A DNA stretch of 8,452 nucleotides from Caldifarciminota bacterium. GTDB taxonomy: Bacteria > WOR-3 > Hydrothermia > WGAB01. Positions 6,594 through 8,452 of this stretch are shown in pieces (the first letter of the stretch is position 1; the number at the start of each line of letters is the position of its first letter). The stretch lies in assembly GCA_015489295.1 (NCBI GenBank), contig WGAB01000063.1, positions 1 to 8,452 of the forward strand. The letters run 5' to 3'. The notes under the pieces are model-generated. The model was not told the origin of the DNA. It did no database searches and saw nothing but the letters and a program-made list of their open reading frames with translations. Made by a program: the position numbers and the translations under genes.

Positions 6594-8452
6594 ATGCAAG
6601 GGCTTTGGCTGGTTGCCGTGCTCGTTGTGTCCCCGGGGCAGTGGCCTCTTCGGGGATTAAACCGCATTTTCACCGCCTCCACCGAAGGCTATCGGGTTCT
6701 GAGCCTGAACCTTTTGGGCCTGGATGCCGCCGTCAAAAGCCAGGATGTGACAGGCTGGAAGGGAGGCAATCCCGCCCGCGGTATCGACTACCTTTTCTCC
6801 GGGGATCTGCGGGTGGGCCTGGGATTTTCCTGGAACCCCTATGTCGAACACGCCGTGGGGCTCACCTTTTCCGGCGATGCCGTGTACACCGACGACAACG
6901 TGTACCGAACGGTGGCGCCCTGGGGCGACACCCTGAACTATCACAACGTCAACAAGGCCGCGTACGGCTTCGGCGATCTTTACCTGGGGCTCAAACTCAC
7001 CCTGCCCTATCGGAACCGGCTGTATGCCGCGTTGATGCCCGAACTCTGGGTTCCCCTGGGAACCCGTGCGTTCCGGGACTCCTCTGGCCTGAAGCGGACC
7101 CAGTATCCCTGGGTTTATCAGGGCGGCTATTACCGCCGGTTTGCGGCCGACCAGGTGACCCCGGGGATTCGTTTTCTCCTGAGCCTCCGTCCCAGCGAGT
7201 TCCTGGGGCTCCACCTGAACTTCGGGTATCGCGGGGGTCGCCTGGGGCCAGAAACGGCAATGCTCCTGTACGGTGCAGGCTTGGAGTTTGAGATCGGCCG
7301 CTTTTCGCTGTTTGTCGAGGATTACTGGGAACGGTTCACCCAGGTGTCTGCCCGGGCCCGATACGGCGACGGCTACGGTGTGGCCTCCTTCGGGTTCCGG
7401 AGCGGAAAGTTCCCTGCCGGCCAGTTTCAGATGTACGGCTTTCTGGTGCATCAACTCACCGAACTGGTGGATACCCTGGCCTCTCCGTGGCTGAACTTCA
7501 AGCCGGATTTCGGCGTGGGCCTGCGCTTTGTGTTCGGCCACTCCTTTTTCCGGCCGCCGCCGGTGGAAAAGCCCGTGAAACCGGTGCAGGTGGCCTACGG
7601 ATCCCTGGGCGGCGTGGTCACCGACGCCGCCACCCTCGAGCCGTTGCCGGCCCGGGTGGAACTCCTGCGGCCCGGCCTGAACCTGGAAACCCTGGCCGAT
7701 GCCCAAACCGGCCAGTATCGGTTCGACTCGGTCCCCGCTGGCCTGTACACCCTGCGGGCCACCCACGAGGGCTACGAGCCAGTGGTTCTTTCAGTGGTCA
7801 TCAAGGGCAACGAGGAGATCGTGCGGGACCTGGCCCTCACACCCAAGAAGGAGGAAGGGCCGGCCACGGGGGTGATCACCGGCCGGGTCTTCGACCAGAA
7901 AACCCAGCAGCCGGTTTATGCCAAGATCTCCTTCGTGGGCACCGAAATCGCCCCGGTGTATACCGACTCGGCCACCGGCGTGTTCCGGGTGGAGGTGCCG
8001 GTGGGCACTTACGCCCTCAAGGTTGAGGCCCCAGGGTACATTCCCACGGGCCGCCCGGTGGTGGTCAAGCCCGATGAGCCGGTCATCCTGGACATTGCGC
8101 TCCTGAAAAAGGGCACCCACCTGGTGTTCCAGAACATCTACTTTGCTCCGGGCAGTGCCCAGCTGGACCCCTCCTCGTATCCGGTGCTGGACCAGATCGT
8201 GCAGTTGCTCAAGGAGCACCCCACCATGATCGTGGAGATCCAGGGGCACACGGACAACACCGGCAGCCTGGCCTACAACATGAAGCTTTCCCAGAAACGG
8301 GCCGAGGCCGTCAAACGGTACCTGGTGGAGCACGGCATCGAGGAAGACCGCCTGATCGCCAGGGGGTACGGCCCCAAAAAGCCCATCGCCCCCAACGACA
8401 CCCCGGAAAACCGGGCCAAAAACCGCCGGGTGGAAATCGTGGTGCTGGGCGA
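6594..8452 (+). CDS. OmpA-family protein: putative beta-barrel, two carboxypeptidase-regulatory-like domains, OmpA domain (3' end outside window)
   Basis: An open frame of 619 codons from ATG 6594 to the right edge. AGGAGG at 6581-6586 sets the start, and the preceding bamD stop TAG is in the same frame. A short hydrophobic segment (residues 3-13) may be a signal peptide, although it lacks basic residues. Residues about 20-319 are rich in aromatic/glycine alternation (for example V-G-L-G-F-S-W-N-P-Y), as in outer-membrane barrels. A proline-rich linker lies at 320-333. Two related beta-sandwich modules follow, 334-418 (V-P-A-G-L-Y-T-L-R-A) and 426-505 (V-P-V-G-T-Y-A-L-K-V). The OmpA domain from about 509 includes N-I-Y-F-A-P-G-S, G-H-T-D-N-T-G-S and L-S-Q-K-R-A-E-A-V. 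D554 and R569 match the diaminopimelate-binding pair of OmpA. It probably tethers the outer membrane to peptidoglycan. Only a few C-terminal residues should be missing. The barrel assignment is inference. Confidence 0.88.
   Translation, partial: MQGLWLVAVLVVSPGQWPLRGLNRIFTASTEGYRVLSLNLLGLDAAVKSQDVTGWKGGNPARGIDYLFSGDLRVGLGFSWNPYVEHAVGLTFSGDAVYTDDNVYRTVAPWGDTLNYHNVNKAAYGFGDLYLGLKLTLPYRNRLYAALMPELWVPLGTRAFRDSSGLKRTQYPWVYQGGYYRRFAADQVTPGIRFLLSLRPSEFLGLHLNFGYRGGRLGPETAMLLYGAGLEFEIGRFSLFVEDYWERFTQVSARARYGDGYGVASFGFRSGKFPAGQFQMYGFLVHQLTELVDTLASPWLNFKPDFGVGLRFVFGHSFFRPPPVEKPVKPVQVAYGSLGGVVTDAATLEPLPARVELLRPGLNLETLADAQTGQYRFDSVPAGLYTLRATHEGYEPVVLSVVIKGNEEIVRDLALTPKKEEGPATGVITGRVFDQKTQQPVYAKISFVGTEIAPVYTDSATGVFRVEVPVGTYALKVEAPGYIPTGRPVVVKPDEPVILDIALLKKGTHLVFQNIYFAPGSAQLDPSSYPVLDQIVQLLKEHPTMIVEIQGHTDNTGSLAYNMKLSQKRAEAVKRYLVEHGIEEDRLIARGYGPKKPIAPNDTPENRAKNRRVEIVVLG

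Noticed and set aside
6657..7766. Long minus-strand open frame (369 codons) opposite the ompA-like gene
   Set aside because: An antisense shadow: the translation is rich in Gly, His, Gln and Pro without domains, while the plus-strand frame carries recognisable modules.

Overview
The window looks like chromosomal DNA from a GC-rich, didermic (Gram-negative) bacterium. The genes for a BamD-like outer-membrane lipoprotein and an OmpA-domain envelope protein point to an outer membrane. The BamD variant (Glu-Leu-Asp-Gln-Thr motif) and the barrel-like / carboxypeptidase-regulatory-like / OmpA layout recall the Bacteroidota-FCB side of the tree or a related uncultured lineage. That placement is an inference; no marker here fixes the phylum. 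Codon use looks uniform, and I see no mobile element, CRISPR array, tRNA or rRNA.

Layout, left to right. (1) Bases 1-582, minus strand: a SatD-family protein with a C-terminal helix-turn-helix, cut by the left edge. Directly in front of its start codon are two tandem 20-bp palindromes (586-633). (2) Bases 583-851: a divergent regulatory region. It holds those palindromes, another inverted repeat, and a good sigma70-type promoter whose -10 box lies inside a palindrome. (3) Bases 852-1313, plus: an Rrf2-family regulator with three cysteines placed to bind an iron-sulfur cluster. (4) Bases 1325-4147, minus: a complete uvrA converging on rrf2, with a small hairpin at the junction. (5) Bases 4148-4439: non-coding, with a strong GC hairpin near its right end. 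(6) Bases 4440-4574, minus: a 44-residue small protein of unknown function with a near-perfect Shine-Dalgarno sequence. (7) Bases 4601-4636: a textbook intrinsic terminator between nadA and that small gene. (8) Bases 4657-5637, minus: nadA, quinolinate synthase. (9) Bases 5757-6575, plus: bamD-like lipoprotein. (10) Bases 6594-8452, plus: a large OmpA-family protein, cut by the right edge only a few residues after the OmpA domain.

How the genes work together: bamD and the ompA-like gene (18-nt gap, same frame) form an envelope operon. nadA and the rrf2 product probably both depend on iron-sulfur clusters, but nothing in the sequence links their regulation. uvrA is housekeeping DNA repair. The most novel-looking parts are the nested palindrome against the satD start codon, the promoter-embedded palindrome before rrf2, and the small gene placed behind the nadA terminator.
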